Positions 42,150 to 51,250 of a DNA stretch of 64,000 bases are shown here, piece by piece; the first letter of the stretch is position 1; each line of letters begins with the position of its first letter. The notes below the pieces were generated by a model. That model searched no databases and was not told the DNA's origin. It saw only the letters and a program-made list of their open reading frames with translations. Source of the DNA: Candidatus Rokubacteria bacterium 13_1_40CM_69_27 (GTDB taxonomy: Bacteria; Methylomirabilota; Methylomirabilia; Rokubacteriales; CSP1-6); NCBI GenBank assembly GCA_001917535.1, contig MNEF01000106.1:1-64000 (forward strand). Reading direction: 5' to 3'. The translations under genes were made by a program, and so were the position numbers.

Positions 42150-42931
42150 TTCCTGATCTCTTTGAGCACGCTCAGCATGGCGTTGTGGATGCGCCCGTTG
42201 CTGGCGACGATCGCCGGCGCGTCCACATCGAGGCGGTCGCCCCGGAGATCGGTGACCCGGCCGCCCGCCTCCTCGACGAGCAGCGCTCCGGCCGCGACGT
42301 CCCAGGGGCCCACGCGGAGCTCCCAGTAGCCGTCGAAGCGTCCCGCCGCCACCCAGGCCAGATAGAGGACCGCGGAGCCCAGACGGCGGACGGCGCGGGC
42401 GCGAAGGCTGAAGGCGGCGTACTCGGCGAGGTTGGTGTCGGTCGTCTCGCGGATAGTGTACGGAAAGCCGGTCGCCAGCAGGCTCTCCCCGAGGCCCGCC
42501 GTGGTCGACACGGCCAGCCGCTCGTCGCCGAGGAACGCGCCGCCACCGCGCTCGGCGACGAAGAGCTCGTCGTGGTTGGGATCGTAGACCACGCCCAGCG
42601 CGATCCGCTGGTCGACCTCCAGCGCAATGGAGACCGCGAACAGGGGAACGCCGTGGGCGTAGTTGGTGGTGCCGTCGAGCGGGTCGACGATCCATCGGCG
42701 CCCCGACCGCCCCGGCCGCGCGCCGCCTTCCTCGGCCAGAATCGCGTCGGCGGCGAACGCGGCGTGGATGCGCTCGGTGATGAGCGCCTCCGCGCGCGCG
42801 TCCATTTCGGTCACGAGGTTGGTCGGCGTGCCCTTGTACGAGATTCGCCGCGACCCGGACAGCTCGTTCAGCAGCAGGCGGCCGGCCGTGCGCGCGGCGT
42901 CGATCGCCACGCGCCGCTCGAGGAACGTCAT
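42146..42931 (-). CDS. inositol monophosphatase family protein
   Basis: 261 aa; ILAEEGG, WIVDPLDGTTNYAHGVPLFAVSIAL, GPWDVAAGALLVEEAGGRVTD. Confidence 0.93.
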   Translation of the reverse strand: MTFLERRVAIDAARTAGRLLLNELSGSRRISYKGTPTNLVTEMDARAEALITERIHAAFAADAILAEEGGARPGRSGRRWIVDPLDGTTNYAHGVPLFAVSIALEVDQRIALGVVYDPNHDELFVAERGGGAFLGDERLAVSTTAGLGESLLATGFPYTIRETTDTNLAEYAAFSLRARAVRRLGSAVLYLAWVAAGRFDGYWELRVGPWDVAAGALLVEEAGGRVTDLRGDRLDVDAPAIVASNGRIHNAMLSVLKEIRK

Positions 42932-42999
42932 GATTCAGCAGGCACTCTACCATATGCTCGCTTGACAACCAACGGAGGCTCCCGGAGCATGAAGAACCT

Positions 43000-44073
43000 G
43001 TGAGCGCGCTGCGCATCGTCGTCATGGGCTCGGGCGGTGTGGGCGGCTACTTCGGCGCGCGCCTGGCGCGCGCGGGCGGAGCCGTCACGTTCGTCGCCCG
43101 CGGCGCCCATCTCGACGCGATTCGTCGCCACGGCCTTCGCATCCGCTCGGCGATCGAGGGTGAGTACGCGGTGAAGGCGGAGGCGGTGGAGCGGCTGGAC
43201 GGCCGTCCGGTCGCCGACGTCGCGCTGCTCTGCGTGAAATCGTTCGACACGGAATCTGCCCTGGCGGCCCTAAGGCCCGCCGTTGGCCCCGGCACGGCCG
43301 TGCTCTCGCTCCAGAACGGCGTGGACAACGTGGAGAAGATCGATACGGGGCTGGGCCCCGGCCACGCCCTCGGCGGCGCCGCCTACGTCTTCGCCGCGAT
43401 CGAGGCGCCCGGCGTCATCGCGCACCGGTTCGCCGGCCGCATCGTGTTCGGAGAGCTCGACGGGCGCATCACGCCGCGATGCGAGCGCCTGCGGGAGGCT
43501 TTCGCCGAGGCCGGCACCCCCGTCGAGCTGTCGACGGAGATCCGGCGCGTGCTGTGGGAGAAGTACCTCTTCATCTGCGCGCAGGCGGCGGTCACCGCGG
43601 TCACGCGCTGTCCGACCGGCGTGGTACGCGCCATCCCGGAGACCTGGCGGCTCTATCGAACGATCCTCGAGGAGCTGGCGGCGGTGGCCGCGGCCGCCGG
43701 GGTCAAGCTCCCGGCCGATACCGTGGAGACCATCGTGAAGGCGGCGGCGGCGCTGGCGCCGGAGACGACCTCGTCGCTGGCCCACGACCTGAGCCAGGGC
43801 AGACGGCTCGAGCTGGAAGGGCTGCACGGCCATGCCGTGCGCCTGGCCGAGCGGCTGGGCGTGCCGACACCGACCGTGTTCGCCGTCTACGCCGTGCTCA
43901 AGCCCCACGCGGATGGTTGTGCGCAGCCGCAGGGCGGCAGCGGGCCACTGGGCGAGCCGCAGGGCGGCCAGGGGCTGGGGCCCCTGCGCCCGAGGCGAGC
44001 GAACCCAGAGAGTCCCGCCCGCCCGAGGCGAGCCGATGAACCGGGGAGTGCGCAGCCGCCCGCGGAGCGATAG
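43000..44073 (+). CDS. 2-dehydropantoate 2-reductase (PanE/ApbA family) with repeat-derived C-terminal tail
   Basis: 357 aa; VVMGSGGVGGYFGARLARAGGAVTFVARG, KSFDTESAL, LSLQNGVDN; residues after LKPHADG map to repeat B3. Confidence 0.88.
   Translation: MSALRIVVMGSGGVGGYFGARLARAGGAVTFVARGAHLDAIRRHGLRIRSAIEGEYAVKAEAVERLDGRPVADVALLCVKSFDTESALAALRPAVGPGTAVLSLQNGVDNVEKIDTGLGPGHALGGAAYVFAAIEAPGVIAHRFAGRIVFGELDGRITPRCERLREAFAEAGTPVELSTEIRRVLWEKYLFICAQAAVTAVTRCPTGVVRAIPETWRLYRTILEELAAVAAAAGVKLPADTVETIVKAAAALAPETTSSLAHDLSQGRRLELEGLHGHAVRLAERLGVPTPTVFAVYAVLKPHADGCAQPQGGSGPLGEPQGGQGLGPLRPRRANPESPARPRRADEPGSAQPPAER
43924..44034 (+). repeat. dispersed repeat family B, copy 3 (inside panE-like 3' end)
   Basis: Near-identical to reverse complement of 21901-22014. 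Confidence 0.85.
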
Positions 44074-44076
44074 CGC

Positions 44077-45816
44077 ATGCGGGTGTCGTCGCCGGCGCGC
44101 GCCCTCACGCGCTACGTCACCCGCTATCGGCTCCGGTACGCGGCCGGCGTCGCGTGCCTGGGTGCCGCGACCCTCCTGAGTCTGGCCATTCCCCGGACGG
44201 TCCAGCGCGCGGTCGAGGCGCTGGAAGCCGACGCGGGCGGGGCACCGGTCGGCGCCTACGTCGGCATCATCCTCCTCCTGGCGCTGGGCAACGGGGTGGC
44301 GCGCCTGGGCTCGCGCTTCGCGATGATGGGCAGCGCCCAGCGCGTGGAGTACGACGTCCGCAACGATCTGTACCGCAGCCTCCTGCGCTTCCCGCCGGCG
44401 TTCTACGCGCGGCACTCGATCGGCGACCTCATGGCCCGCTCGTCCAGCGACATCAGCGCCGTGCGCGTGCTGGCGGGCTTCGGCGCCGTGAGCTTCATCA
44501 GCACCGTGTTCGCGTTCGTGGGAGCGCTGGGCGCGATGATCGCGGTCGACCCCTGGCTCACGCTGTACGCGCTGGCGCCGTATCCGACGCTGGTGGCGCT
44601 GGCCCGCCGGGCCAACGTCACCATCCACGAGCGCACCCAGGCGGCCCAGGACCAGCTCGGCGTCCTCTCCGCGCGCGTGCAGGAGCACCTGGCGGCGATG
44701 AGCGTCGTCCGGGCCTACACGATGGAGGGGCAGGCCGCTGCCGAGTTCGACCGCGCCAACGGCGAGTATCTCCGACGGAGCCTGGCGCTGGGGCGGACCC
44801 TCTCCCAGTTCGTCCCGCTCACCGGGCTCATCACGGGGTTGGGCGCCCTCATCGTCCTCTGGCTCGGCGGCCGGGCGGTGATGGACGGGCGCCTCACCCT
44901 CGGAGCGCTCGTCGCCTTCAACGGCTACCTGGCTTATCTGGCCTGGCCCACACTGGCACTGGGATTCACGCTCTCGATCGTCCGCCGCGGCCTCACCTCA
45001 ATGGAGCGCATCCAGGAGATCGTGGCCACCGCTCCGGCCCCCGAGCCCCACGCGGCGCCCCTGGGCGGGGCGCCGGCCATCCGGTTTTCGAACCTGACCT
45101 TCGCCTACGAGGATCGGCCGCCCGCGCTCAGGGAGGTGAGCTTCGAGGTCACGCCCGGGGAGACCGTCGCCGTGGTCGGCCACACGGGGAGCGGCAAGTC
45201 CACGCTCGGTGCGCTGTTGGCGCGGCTCTGGGAGCCGCCCGCCGGCACGGTGTTCGTCGGAGGGCGCGACGTCGGCGACTTGCCTCTCGGCACCCTGCGC
45301 GGCGCCCTGGGCTACGTGCCGCAGGAGGCCTTCCTGTTCTCGCGCTCCATCAGCGACAACGTGACGCTGGGGCGGTCGATGATCGCGCCCGACGTCGTGC
45401 GTGCGGCCGCCGCGGTCGCGGGCGTCGCCGATGAGGTCGAGCGCTTTCCCGCGGGGTGGGAGACCGTCGTCGGCGAGCGGGGCCTCACGGTCTCGGGCGG
45501 CCAGCGTCAGCGGCTGGCCCTCGCGCGGGCGCTGGCGGGGGCTCCGGCAATCCTCGTCCTCGACGACGTCTTCGCCAGCGTCGACGCCGCCAAGGAGGAG
45601 GAGATCGTCGAGAACCTCCGGCGCGCAGCCTGGGGGCGCACGGTGCTCCTCATGACCCACCGACTCCGGGCCGCGCGGGCGGCCGATCGCGTGGTGGTGC
45701 TGGCCGAGGGCCGCGTCGCCGAGACGGGCACGCACGACGAGCTCCTCGGGCGGGGCGGCCTCTACGCCCAGCTCTGGCGGATCCAGCAGCTCGAGGAGGA
45801 GATCGCCCGTGCATGA
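44077..45816 (+). CDS. ABC exporter (TMD-NBD fusion), subunit 1
   Basis: 579 aa; GHTGSGKSTLGALLARLWEPP, VSGGQRQRLALARALAGAPAILVLDDVFASVD. Confidence 0.93.
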   Translation: MRVSSPARALTRYVTRYRLRYAAGVACLGAATLLSLAIPRTVQRAVEALEADAGGAPVGAYVGIILLLALGNGVARLGSRFAMMGSAQRVEYDVRNDLYRSLLRFPPAFYARHSIGDLMARSSSDISAVRVLAGFGAVSFISTVFAFVGALGAMIAVDPWLTLYALAPYPTLVALARRANVTIHERTQAAQDQLGVLSARVQEHLAAMSVVRAYTMEGQAAAEFDRANGEYLRRSLALGRTLSQFVPLTGLITGLGALIVLWLGGRAVMDGRLTLGALVAFNGYLAYLAWPTLALGFTLSIVRRGLTSMERIQEIVATAPAPEPHAAPLGGAPAIRFSNLTFAYEDRPPALREVSFEVTPGETVAVVGHTGSGKSTLGALLARLWEPPAGTVFVGGRDVGDLPLGTLRGALGYVPQEAFLFSRSISDNVTLGRSMIAPDVVRAAAAVAGVADEVERFPAGWETVVGERGLTVSGGQRQRLALARALAGAPAILVLDDVFASVDAAKEEEIVENLRRAAWGRTVLLMTHRLRAARAADRVVVLAEGRVAETGTHDELLGRGGLYAQLWRIQQLEEEIARA

Positions 45817-47593
45817 CCTCGAGCACGACGAGATCCTCGGCCGCGCCTTCGACCGCCATCTGGTGGGGCGCCTGGCGCGGATGGCCCGGTCCCACGGGCG
45901 GTTGATCGTCTCCACGGCGCTCCTGTTTCCGCTGATCGCCTGCGTCGAGCTGCTGCAGCCCTATCTCCTGAAGATCGCCATCGACGATCACATCCTGGCC
46001 GCCGACTGGCGCGGCCTCACCGAGGTCGCCGCGCTGTTCCTCGGCGTCCTCGTGATGCTGAGCGCGCTGAGAGCGGCCGAGGCCTACCTGATGCAGCTCA
46101 CCGCCCTGCGGGTGATGCACGACCTCCGCGCCATGCTCTTTCGCCACCTCCTGCGCCTGGAGGCGGCCTTCTTCGATCGCAACCCGGTCGGGCGGCTGAT
46201 GACCCGCGTGCTCAACGACGTCGAGGCGGTGAGCGAGGCGTTCACCAGCGGGCTCTTCGCCGTGGTCGGGGACGTCATCACGCTGGCGGGTGTGGTCGCG
46301 GTCATGCTGTGGATGGACTGGCGGCTGGCGCTGGTGACCTTCTCCCTGGTGCCCGCGCTCGGCGCCATCGCCGGCTACTTCCGAATCCGCGCCCGCGACG
46401 CCTACCGCGAGGTCCGCCGGCGCCTGGCCCGGCTGAACGCCTTTCTGCAGGAGTCGCTCCAGGGCATGACGGTGATCCAGCTCTTTGCCCGCGAGGGGCA
46501 CGAGTTCAGCGCCTTCCGCCGCCTCAACGCCGACTACCGGCGCGCGATGTTCGGCTCGACCGTGTGGGAAGCGTCCCTCTATGCGGCGGTCGAGGCGCTC
46601 GGGTCGGCGGCGCTGGCCCTGCTGCTCTGGTATGGCGCGGGCCAGATCGCGGCGGAAGCCCTGACGTTCGGCACGCTGGTCGCGTTCATCCAGTACACCA
46701 ATCGCTTCTTCCTGCCCATCCGGGACCTGGGGGCCAAGTACACGGTCATGCAGTCGGCGATGGCCTCGTCCGAAAGGATCTTCGCGCTGCTCGATCGCGC
46801 GCCCGCGATCGCGGCGCCGGCGGTCGCCGGCCCGCGCGCGGAACCACAGGGTCCATCGCCGGTCGCGTTCAAGGCCGTCTGGTTCGCCTACGAGGGCGAA
46901 GACTGGGTGCTCCGCGATTGCTCGTTCGAGGTGGCGCCGGGGGAGCGCGTGGCGATCGTCGGCGCCACCGGCGAGGGCAAGAGCACCTGCGCCCGGCTCC
47001 TCAACCGCTCGTACGATGTCGGGCGCGGGCAGGTCCTGGTCGACGGCGTCGACGTGAGAGAATGGGATCTCCAGAGCCTCCGCCGCCACGTGGGGATCAT
47101 CTTCCAGGACACCGTGCTCTTCACCGGGACCATTGAGGCCAACCTCCAGCTGGGCAGCGACGGGCGGGTGACCCGCGCCGATCTCGAGCGCGCGGTCGAG
47201 GTCGCCAACTGCCGCCGGGTGATCGAGGGCCTGCCGCGCGGCTGGGGCGAGGAGCTTTCCGAGCGGGGGGCGAACCTCTCGCACGGGCAGCGCCAGTTGC
47301 TGGCCATCGCCCGGGCCCTCGTATACAATCCCGCCATCCTCGTCCTCGACGAAGCCACCTCGAGCGTGGATCCGGAGTCCGAGGCGCTGATTCGGCACGC
47401 CATGACGCGGCTGGCGGAGGGCCGCACGACGATCACGATCGCTCACCGGCTGTCCACGGTGCAGAGCGCCGACCGCATCCTCGTCCTGCACCGCGGCCGC
47501 ATTCACGAGGAGGGCCGTCACGCGGAGCTGTTGCGCCTGGGCGGACTGTACGCGCGGCTGTGGGAGCTGGGGGTCAAGAGCCGTCCCGTCTGA
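45809..47593 (+). CDS. ABC exporter (TMD-NBD fusion), subunit 2
   Basis: 594 aa; GATGEGKSTCARLLNRSYDV, LSHGQRQLLAIARALVYNPAILVLDEATSSVD; overlaps subunit 1. Confidence 0.93.
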   Translation: MHDLEHDEILGRAFDRHLVGRLARMARSHGRLIVSTALLFPLIACVELLQPYLLKIAIDDHILAADWRGLTEVAALFLGVLVMLSALRAAEAYLMQLTALRVMHDLRAMLFRHLLRLEAAFFDRNPVGRLMTRVLNDVEAVSEAFTSGLFAVVGDVITLAGVVAVMLWMDWRLALVTFSLVPALGAIAGYFRIRARDAYREVRRRLARLNAFLQESLQGMTVIQLFAREGHEFSAFRRLNADYRRAMFGSTVWEASLYAAVEALGSAALALLLWYGAGQIAAEALTFGTLVAFIQYTNRFFLPIRDLGAKYTVMQSAMASSERIFALLDRAPAIAAPAVAGPRAEPQGPSPVAFKAVWFAYEGEDWVLRDCSFEVAPGERVAIVGATGEGKSTCARLLNRSYDVGRGQVLVDGVDVREWDLQSLRRHVGIIFQDTVLFTGTIEANLQLGSDGRVTRADLERAVEVANCRRVIEGLPRGWGEELSERGANLSHGQRQLLAIARALVYNPAILVLDEATSSVDPESEALIRHAMTRLAEGRTTITIAHRLSTVQSADRILVLHRGRIHEEGRHAELLRLGGLYARLWELGVKSRPV

Positions 47594-47898
47594 GGTTCGT
47601 CCAGGCGGTGTGGCGCCTGGTGCGACGCATCCCCCGCGGCCGCGTCGTCACCTACGGCCAGATCGCGACGCGCCTGGGCCGGCCCCGGGCGGCTCGGGCG
47701 GTCGGCCGGGCCCTGCGGGGTTGTCCGCCGGATCTACCCTGGCATCGGGTGGTCAACGCCCGCGGCGGCATCAGTCCCCGCGCGCGGATGAGCAGCGTGC
47801 TGACCCAGCGGATCCGGCTCGAGGGGGAAGGCATCGCGCTCCGGGGCGGACGCGTCCGCTTGCCCCAGTACCGGTGGCATCCGGGCGATCGACGGTGA
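47560..47898 (+). CDS. MGMT-family alkyltransferase-like protein (active-site Cys replaced by Trp: PWHRVV)
   Basis: [36 protein letters not shown]...[14 protein letters not shown]; true start may be downstream, e.g. 47590-47608. Confidence 0.82.
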   Translation: MGAGGQEPSRLRFVQAVWRLVRRIPRGRVVTYGQIATRLGRPRAARAVGRALRGCPPDLPWHRVVNARGGISPRARMSSVLTQRIRLEGEGIALRGGRVRLPQYRWHPGDRR

Positions 47899-47920
47899 CA
47901 TCGTTCGACGGAGGGCGGTC

Positions 47921-48952
47921 ATGAAGCTCGCGCTGCATCTGAGCTACTCGGGCCCGACGATGGCGCTCGACGTGGCCAAGATCCAGGAGGCGGAGCGCCT
48001 GGGCTACGACTCCGTCTGGACGGCCGAGGCCTATGGCTCCGACGCGGTCACCCCGGCCGCCTGGATCGCCGCGCGCACCGAGCGCATCCACGTGGGCACC
48101 GCCATCATGCAGATCGCCGGGCGCACGCCAGCGATGGCGGCGATGACGGCGATGACGCTCGATGCGCTCGCGGGCGGGCGGTTCCGGATGGGGCTGGGCG
48201 TGTCGGGGCCGCAGGTCGTCGAGGGCTGGCACGGGCAGCCCTTCGGCAAGCCGCTGGTGAAGACGCGCGAATACGTGGAGATCGTCCGTGCGATCCTTCG
48301 CCGCGAGAAGCCCGTCGAGTTCCGGGGCGAGTACTACCAGATCCCGTATGCGGGCCCCGGGGCCACCGGCCTCGGCAAGCCCCTCCGCTCGATTCTCCAC
48401 GGGCGCCCGGCCATCCCGATCTATCTCGCCGCCATCGGGCCAAAGAACGTGGCCCTGGCCGCCGAGATCGCCGACGGCTGGATCCCCGTCTTCTTCTCGC
48501 CGCGACGCATGTCGATGTTCCGCGAGTGGCTCGACGCGGGCTTTCGGGCGGCGGGTGGGGATCGCGCGAAGTCCCGCGCGGGCTTCGACGTCATGCCGTC
48601 GGTGGCCGTGGTCGTGGGCGAGCGGGTGGAGGAGTGCCGGGCTCCGGTGAAGGCGCGGCTGGCCCTCTACGTCGGCGGCATGGGGGCGCGTGGCAAGAAC
48701 TTCTACAACGAGCTGGCCCGGCGCTACGGCTACGAGGAGGCGGCGCGGACGATCCAGGATCTGTACCTCGGCGGCCGCAAGGCCGAGGCCGAGGCGGCCG
48801 TGCCCGACGCGCTGGTGGACGAGGTCGCGCTCTGCGGGCCGCGCGCGCTCATCCGCGAGCGCCTCGCCGAGTGGACGTCGTCCGGTATCACCACCCTGAT
48901 GGTGGCGGGCAACGCCGACGCGATCCGGCTCATGGCCGAGCTGGTGCTCTAG
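47921..48952 (+). CDS. LLM class (F420-dependent-like) oxidoreductase
   Basis: 343 aa; [59 protein letters not shown]. Confidence 0.9.
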   Translation: MKLALHLSYSGPTMALDVAKIQEAERLGYDSVWTAEAYGSDAVTPAAWIAARTERIHVGTAIMQIAGRTPAMAAMTAMTLDALAGGRFRMGLGVSGPQVVEGWHGQPFGKPLVKTREYVEIVRAILRREKPVEFRGEYYQIPYAGPGATGLGKPLRSILHGRPAIPIYLAAIGPKNVALAAEIADGWIPVFFSPRRMSMFREWLDAGFRAAGGDRAKSRAGFDVMPSVAVVVGERVEECRAPVKARLALYVGGMGARGKNFYNELARRYGYEEAARTIQDLYLGGRKAEAEAAVPDALVDEVALCGPRALIRERLAEWTSSGITTLMVAGNADAIRLMAELVL

Positions 48953-48965
48953 CCGGGAGGGTGCG

Positions 48966-49727
48966 ATGAAGCTCGAGAACCGGGTGGCGATCGTCACGGG
49001 CGCGGGTTCGGGCATCGGCGCCGCCTCGGCGCTGGCCATGGCCGCGGAAGGGGCGCGGATGGTGGTGGTGGACATCAACGAGGCGGCGGCCAAGGCTACG
49101 GTGGAGCAGATCGAGAAGGGCGGAGGCCGGGCGCTGGCCCTGGCCGCGGATGTCACCCGCGCCGACGACAACCGCTCGATGGTCGAGCGCGCGCTGGCCA
49201 CCTTCGGCGGGCTCGACGTCTTTTTCGCGAACGCCGGCGTGCCCCAGTGGCCGGCCAACATCGAGGACGTCGACGAGGCCACCTACGATCGCATCATGAC
49301 GGTCAACGTCAAGGGCGTCTGGCTGGGAGCGAAGTACGCGCTGGGTGTGATGAAGAAGCAGAAGCGGGGCGTGTTCCTCATCACGGCCTCGACCGCGGCG
49401 ATCCGGCCGCGCCCCGGCGGACAGACCTACGCGGCGTCCAAAGGCGCCGCCGTCGCGCTCACCAAGAGCCTGGCACTGGAGGCCGCGCCTCACGGCGTGC
49501 GTGTGGTCGCTATCGCGCCGGTGGCGACGGAGACCCCGATGCTGGCGACCTTCATGGGCAAGAAGCAGGTCGACGCCGAGGGCATGGCGCGCTACGTCGC
49601 CACGGTACCGCTGGGTCGCCTGAACAAGCCCGAGGACATCGCCCGGACGGCGGTGTTCCTGGCCTCCGACGATGCGGCGATGATCACGGGCGCCTGCGTG
49701 GAAGTGGACGGCGGGCGGTGCATCTAG
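48966..49727 (+). CDS. SDR family oxidoreductase
   Basis: 253 aa; VTGAGSGIGAASALAMAAEGA, NAGV, S-(x)n-YAASK. Confidence 0.93.
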   Translation: MKLENRVAIVTGAGSGIGAASALAMAAEGARMVVVDINEAAAKATVEQIEKGGGRALALAADVTRADDNRSMVERALATFGGLDVFFANAGVPQWPANIEDVDEATYDRIMTVNVKGVWLGAKYALGVMKKQKRGVFLITASTAAIRPRPGGQTYAASKGAAVALTKSLALEAAPHGVRVVAIAPVATETPMLATFMGKKQVDAEGMARYVATVPLGRLNKPEDIARTAVFLASDDAAMITGACVEVDGGRCI

Positions 49728-49728
49728 C

Positions 49729-50670
49729 ATGAAGGTCATCCCGCTCGCGGCGGAGTCGCTCGGCGCCCGCTCGATGGCGACCTTCGTCGAGGCGGGGCGC
49801 ACCGGGATCCTCATCGACCCGGGGGCCACGCTGGCGCCGTCGCGCTTCAACCTGCCGCCCGCCGAAGAGGAGTGGGAGGCCCTGCGCCGGGCCAACGATC
49901 GCATCTCGGCCTATGCGACGCGCGCCGACCTGATCTTCGTGAGCCACTACCATGAGGATCACTTCCGCTCCGATCCCTCGTCCTACGTGGGACGCGCGGT
50001 GCTGGTGAAGGACCCGCGGCGGATGGTGCAGGGGCTTCAGGCCCGCCGGGCCGGGGAGCTCTCGCGGGCCCTGGCCGGCCAGGCCCGAGTCGAGCCGGCC
50101 GACGGCCAGGCGCGGCGCGAGGCCGACGTCACGCTGGAGGTGTCGCCGCCGCTGGCTCACGGCCTGGAGGGCACGCCGCTCGGCTACGTCGTCACCCTCA
50201 CGATCGTCCACCGCGCCGAGCGCGAGCGCTTCGTCTTCGCCTCGGACGTGCAGGGACCACTCTCACCGGTGGCCGCCGCCTATCTCACGCGCCAGCAGCC
50301 GACGCTGCTCTACCTCTCGGGACCGCCCTCCTATATGGAGCGCGAGGTCGGCGGCGCGGTCATCGACCACGGCGTCGAGCACCTGCTCCGCATCATCGAC
50401 GCCACCGGCTGTCGCGTCATCATGGACCATCACGCGCTCCGAGACCGACGGTGGAAGGAGCGCTTCGCGCGGCTGTGGGAGACGGGGCGCGTCACCACCG
50501 CGGCGGCCTACATCGGCTTGCCCGAGGCGACGCTGGAGGAGCGACGGGCGCAGCTCTGGGCCGCCGCCCGCCGGCCCGCCGCCAAGGCTCCGACGGGGCG
50601 TGCTATCATGACTCGCACGTCAGCGACACGCACCACCGGGCAATTCGCGAAAGGAGGATACGCCGAGTGA
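49729..50670 (+). CDS. MBL-fold metallo-hydrolase (UPF0282-like)
   Basis: 313 aa; FVSHYHEDHFRSDPSSYVG, VFASDVQGPLS, DHHALRDRRW. Confidence 0.75.
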   Translation: MKVIPLAAESLGARSMATFVEAGRTGILIDPGATLAPSRFNLPPAEEEWEALRRANDRISAYATRADLIFVSHYHEDHFRSDPSSYVGRAVLVKDPRRMVQGLQARRAGELSRALAGQARVEPADGQARREADVTLEVSPPLAHGLEGTPLGYVVTLTIVHRAERERFVFASDVQGPLSPVAAAYLTRQQPTLLYLSGPPSYMEREVGGAVIDHGVEHLLRIIDATGCRVIMDHHALRDRRWKERFARLWETGRVTTAAAYIGLPEATLEERRAQLWAAARRPAAKAPTGRAIMTRTSATRTTGQFAKGGYAE

Positions 50671-51146
50671 GTACGCTCAGCGAGAGCAAGACGCTCAACG
50701 TGGGCGATCAGGCCCCCGACTTCACGCTGAAGACGATCGGGCTCAAGGAGATTAGCCTGCGAGAATTCCGCGGCAAGAAGAACGTCGTTCTGCTGTTCTA
50801 CCCGCTGGACTGGACGCCGGGCTGAAGCACCTGCATGCCCGCCTTCGATAAGCGCGTTCGCGATTTCGAGGCGGCCAATACCCAGGTGCTGGGTATCAGC
50901 ACGGACAGCCCCTTCAGTCACGAGAACTGGGGAAAGGCAGTCGGCATCAGCAACTATCCGCTGCTGTCGGATGTGCAACGCAGCGTCGCCAAGGATTACG
51001 GCGTCTACTGGCCGGACTGGAACGCCAACGTCCGGGCCACATTCGTCATCGATCGCAATGGCAAGGTGCGCTTCACCGAGCGCTACGCCAAGGGCCAGTT
51101 GCCCGATCCCGACAAGATCCTCGCCGAGGTGAAGAAACTCGCCTGA
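50667..51146 (+). CDS. peroxiredoxin (AhpC/TSA-BCP type), candidate selenoprotein with in-frame TGA at 50823-50825
   Basis: GTG 50667 with AAAGGAGGA RBS; VGDQAPDFTLKTIGLKEISLREFRGKKNVVLLFYPLDWTPG-[TGA]-STCMPAFDKRVRDFEAANTQVLGISTDSPFSHENWGKAVG...; TGA replaces the peroxidatic Cys. Confidence 0.9.
50839..50874 (+). promoter_or_regulatory. bSECIS-like stem-loop
   Basis: CCGCC(U)UCGA ... UCGAGGCGG stem, upper GCG-CGUU-CGC with GU in the loop about 31 nt after UGA. Confidence 0.5.
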
Positions 51147-51148
51147 TC

Positions 51149-51230
51149 ATCGGAGGGGGCGGACGTTACGGCCCCCTCCGAGACCTCCCCCAGAAAAAGA
51201 AGACTGCGGCGGCAACGCCGCCGCTCGGAA
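51149..51230 (+). repeat. dispersed palindromic repeat family A, copy 3
   Basis: atcggagggggcggacgttacggccccctccgagacctcccccag...gcggcggcaacgccgccgctcggaa. Confidence 0.8.
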
Positions 51231-51250
51231 GGGCGCCGCTCGAAGCGCCC

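Noticed and set aside
50823-50834. Peroxiredoxin as two separate ORFs or a sequencing frameshift
   Set aside because: No frame change; a single TGA exactly at the peroxidatic residue with both halves in the same frame.
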